Below are positions 63,119-64,000 of a stretch of 64,000 nt of DNA, piece by piece (positions within the stretch are counted from its first letter, which is position 1; the number at the start of each line of letters is the position of its first letter). The stretch spans positions 310,001 to 374,000 of the forward strand of contig NZ_JAJUXH010000001.1 in the NCBI RefSeq assembly GCF_021390245.1, given 5' to 3'. Under the pieces are notes generated by a model. The model was not told the DNA's origin and searched no databases. It worked only from the letters and a program-made list of their open reading frames with translations. This DNA is from Dyadobacter sp. CY323. Lineage in GTDB: Bacteria; Bacteroidota; Bacteroidia; Cytophagales; Spirosomataceae. A program made the position numbers and the translations under genes.

Positions 63119-64000
63119 ATACTGATTTCCTTTTTTTGTCCCGAGCTTCGTTCCTCCGCAGGCAATCACAACAAACTGTTTTCTATTTACTTCATAGGTC
63201 GACGGCGTTGCAAATCCGGCTGCCGGCAGTGTGGTTTCCCAAAGTAACTCCCCATTTTTCTTATCAAAAACCCTGAATTTGCCATCCTTGGTCGCGGCGA
63301 TGAAAAGCAATCCGCTCGCCGTTACCACGGGACCTCCGTAGTTTTCACTGCCCGTTGTCGGGAAACCTTTTGCTTTGAGTGATTCCGTTTCCCCGAATGG
63401 AATTTTCCAGAGGAACTCGCCGGTATTTAAATTGATCGCATTCAAGGTACCCCAGGGTGGTGAAATGGCGGGCAGACCGTTGCTGTCGAGGAATTTATTG
63501 TATCCAGTGCTTTGGTAAGGCAGGTAGGTCTTTTTTGATTTCGTTTTAACTGCAACCGCTTCCACTTTTTCATCGCCAAACAAGAAAGCAACCAGTGCCT
63601 GCTTTTCCTGCGCCGTCAACATGGGGAAACCCGGCATCATCCCTTTTCCGGACGTAACCAGCTGATTTACAAAAGCACGGTCACGGCGCTGCCCGATATC
63701 TACAAGTGAAGGGTAACCACTTTTTGCATTCCCTTTGCGCCCGAGCCCGTGGCAGGTAACGCAGTAAGTGGAATATACCTTTTCCCCGGGACTGAGAGAC
63801 GATAAGTCACTTTCCTTCGGCGTGTTTTTCATCGTGAGAATCCAAGCCATTTCATTGCTATTCACATATAAAATTCCAGAGTCCGGATCGGCAGCCGCGC
63901 CGCCCCATTCAGCCCCGCCGTCGAAACCAGGCATGATTACGGTTCCTTCTTTACCTGGAGGGGCGAACAATTCTTTTTTATACCCTTTGAATTTAATCAC
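63098..64000 (-). CDS. PQQ-dependent quinoprotein dehydrogenase with cytochrome c, C-terminal part
   Basis: This is the last 300 codons of a minus-strand gene continuing past the right edge. It contains propeller blades (GGAEWGGAAADPDSGILYVNSNE, WGTLNAINLNTGEFLWKIPFG, RVFDKKNGELLWETTLP) and an inserted cytochrome c domain (YCVTCHGLGRKGN...MMPGFPMLT). This is the membrane-bound PQQ glucose/alcohol dehydrogenase-like family; electrons from PQQH2 go to c-heme. The first in-window codon is not the true start. A second quinoprotein-cytochrome protein lies at 57966. Confidence 0.9.
   Translation of the reverse strand: MIKFKGYKKELFAPPGKEGTVIMPGFDGGAEWGGAAADPDSGILYVNSNEMAWILTMKNTPKESDLSSLSPGEKVYSTYCVTCHGLGRKGNAKSGYPSLVDIGQRRDRAFVNQLVTSGKGMMPGFPMLTAQEKQALVAFLFGDEKVEAVAVKTKSKKTYLPYQSTGYNKFLDSNGLPAISPPWGTLNAINLNTGEFLWKIPFGETESLKAKGFPTTGSENYGGPVVTASGLLFIAATKDGKFRVFDKKNGELLWETTLPAAGFATPSTYEVNRKQFVVIACGGTKLGTKKGNQYVAFALE

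Overview
The window looks like chromosome from a Bacteroidota bacterium of the Cytophagales, most like Dyadobacter or a close Spirosomataceae relative. This is inferred from a SusC/SusD pair, C-terminal type IX secretion sorting domains, TAnnTTTG-type promoters, many periplasmic Gfo/Idh/MocA and TIM-barrel proteins with twin-arginine-like leaders, a DUF6807 domain and a PVC-type cytochrome fusion. No rRNA, tRNA, CRISPR array, prophage or plasmid function was seen.

Layout. 1-6893: the start of an exported amidohydrolase, a DUF6496 protein, and a three-gene signalling operon (five-PAS hybrid kinase, TPR/HisKA_2 kinase, single-domain receiver). 6947-17745: an SDR dehydrogenase divergent from a type II NADH dehydrogenase, CorA, a four-FnIII T9SS cargo protein, a GH18 chitinase, a SNF2 helicase interrupted by a -1 frameshift, RpiB and a DUF481 outer-membrane protein. 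17865-27886: a Gfo/Idh enzyme, an amidohydrolase, an SDR/aldo-keto reductase operon, a small HTH-like protein, a small secreted protein behind a strong promoter, an OmpR/histidine-kinase pair, a Usp-like protein, a bestrophin and an unknown exported protein.

28074-47046 is a sugar-oxidation and glycan-processing neighbourhood: a 1281-residue DUF6807/propeller/HEAT/cytochrome c fusion, a double-thioredoxin protein, two TIM-barrel isomerase-like proteins, a GH5 enzyme, a DUF1080 (3-keto-glycoside hydrolase type) protein, a Gfo/Idh oxidoreductase, a CE1-like esterase and an SDR. It is interrupted by a RAYT transposase flanked by REP-like palindromes and a GC-only tract, followed by a BlaI/M56 sensor pair. 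Together these genes would suit periplasmic oxidation and cleavage of glycosides, although they do not form one operon.

46995-51596 (minus strand) is an array of secreted S74 (endosialidase-chaperone) fibre proteins with YadA-like head repeats. It has two intact paralogues sharing a recently homogenised 242-bp block, one T9SS cargo protein overlapping the second paralogue, and a dead third copy. This is the most interesting locus in the window. 52102-64000 holds a SusC/SusD operon, a PepSY-like secreted protein, a cytochrome c/sorbosone-dehydrogenase fusion, two linked unknown genes, a lipoprotein, an exported aldo-keto reductase and the C-terminal part of a PQQ quinoprotein running off the right edge.
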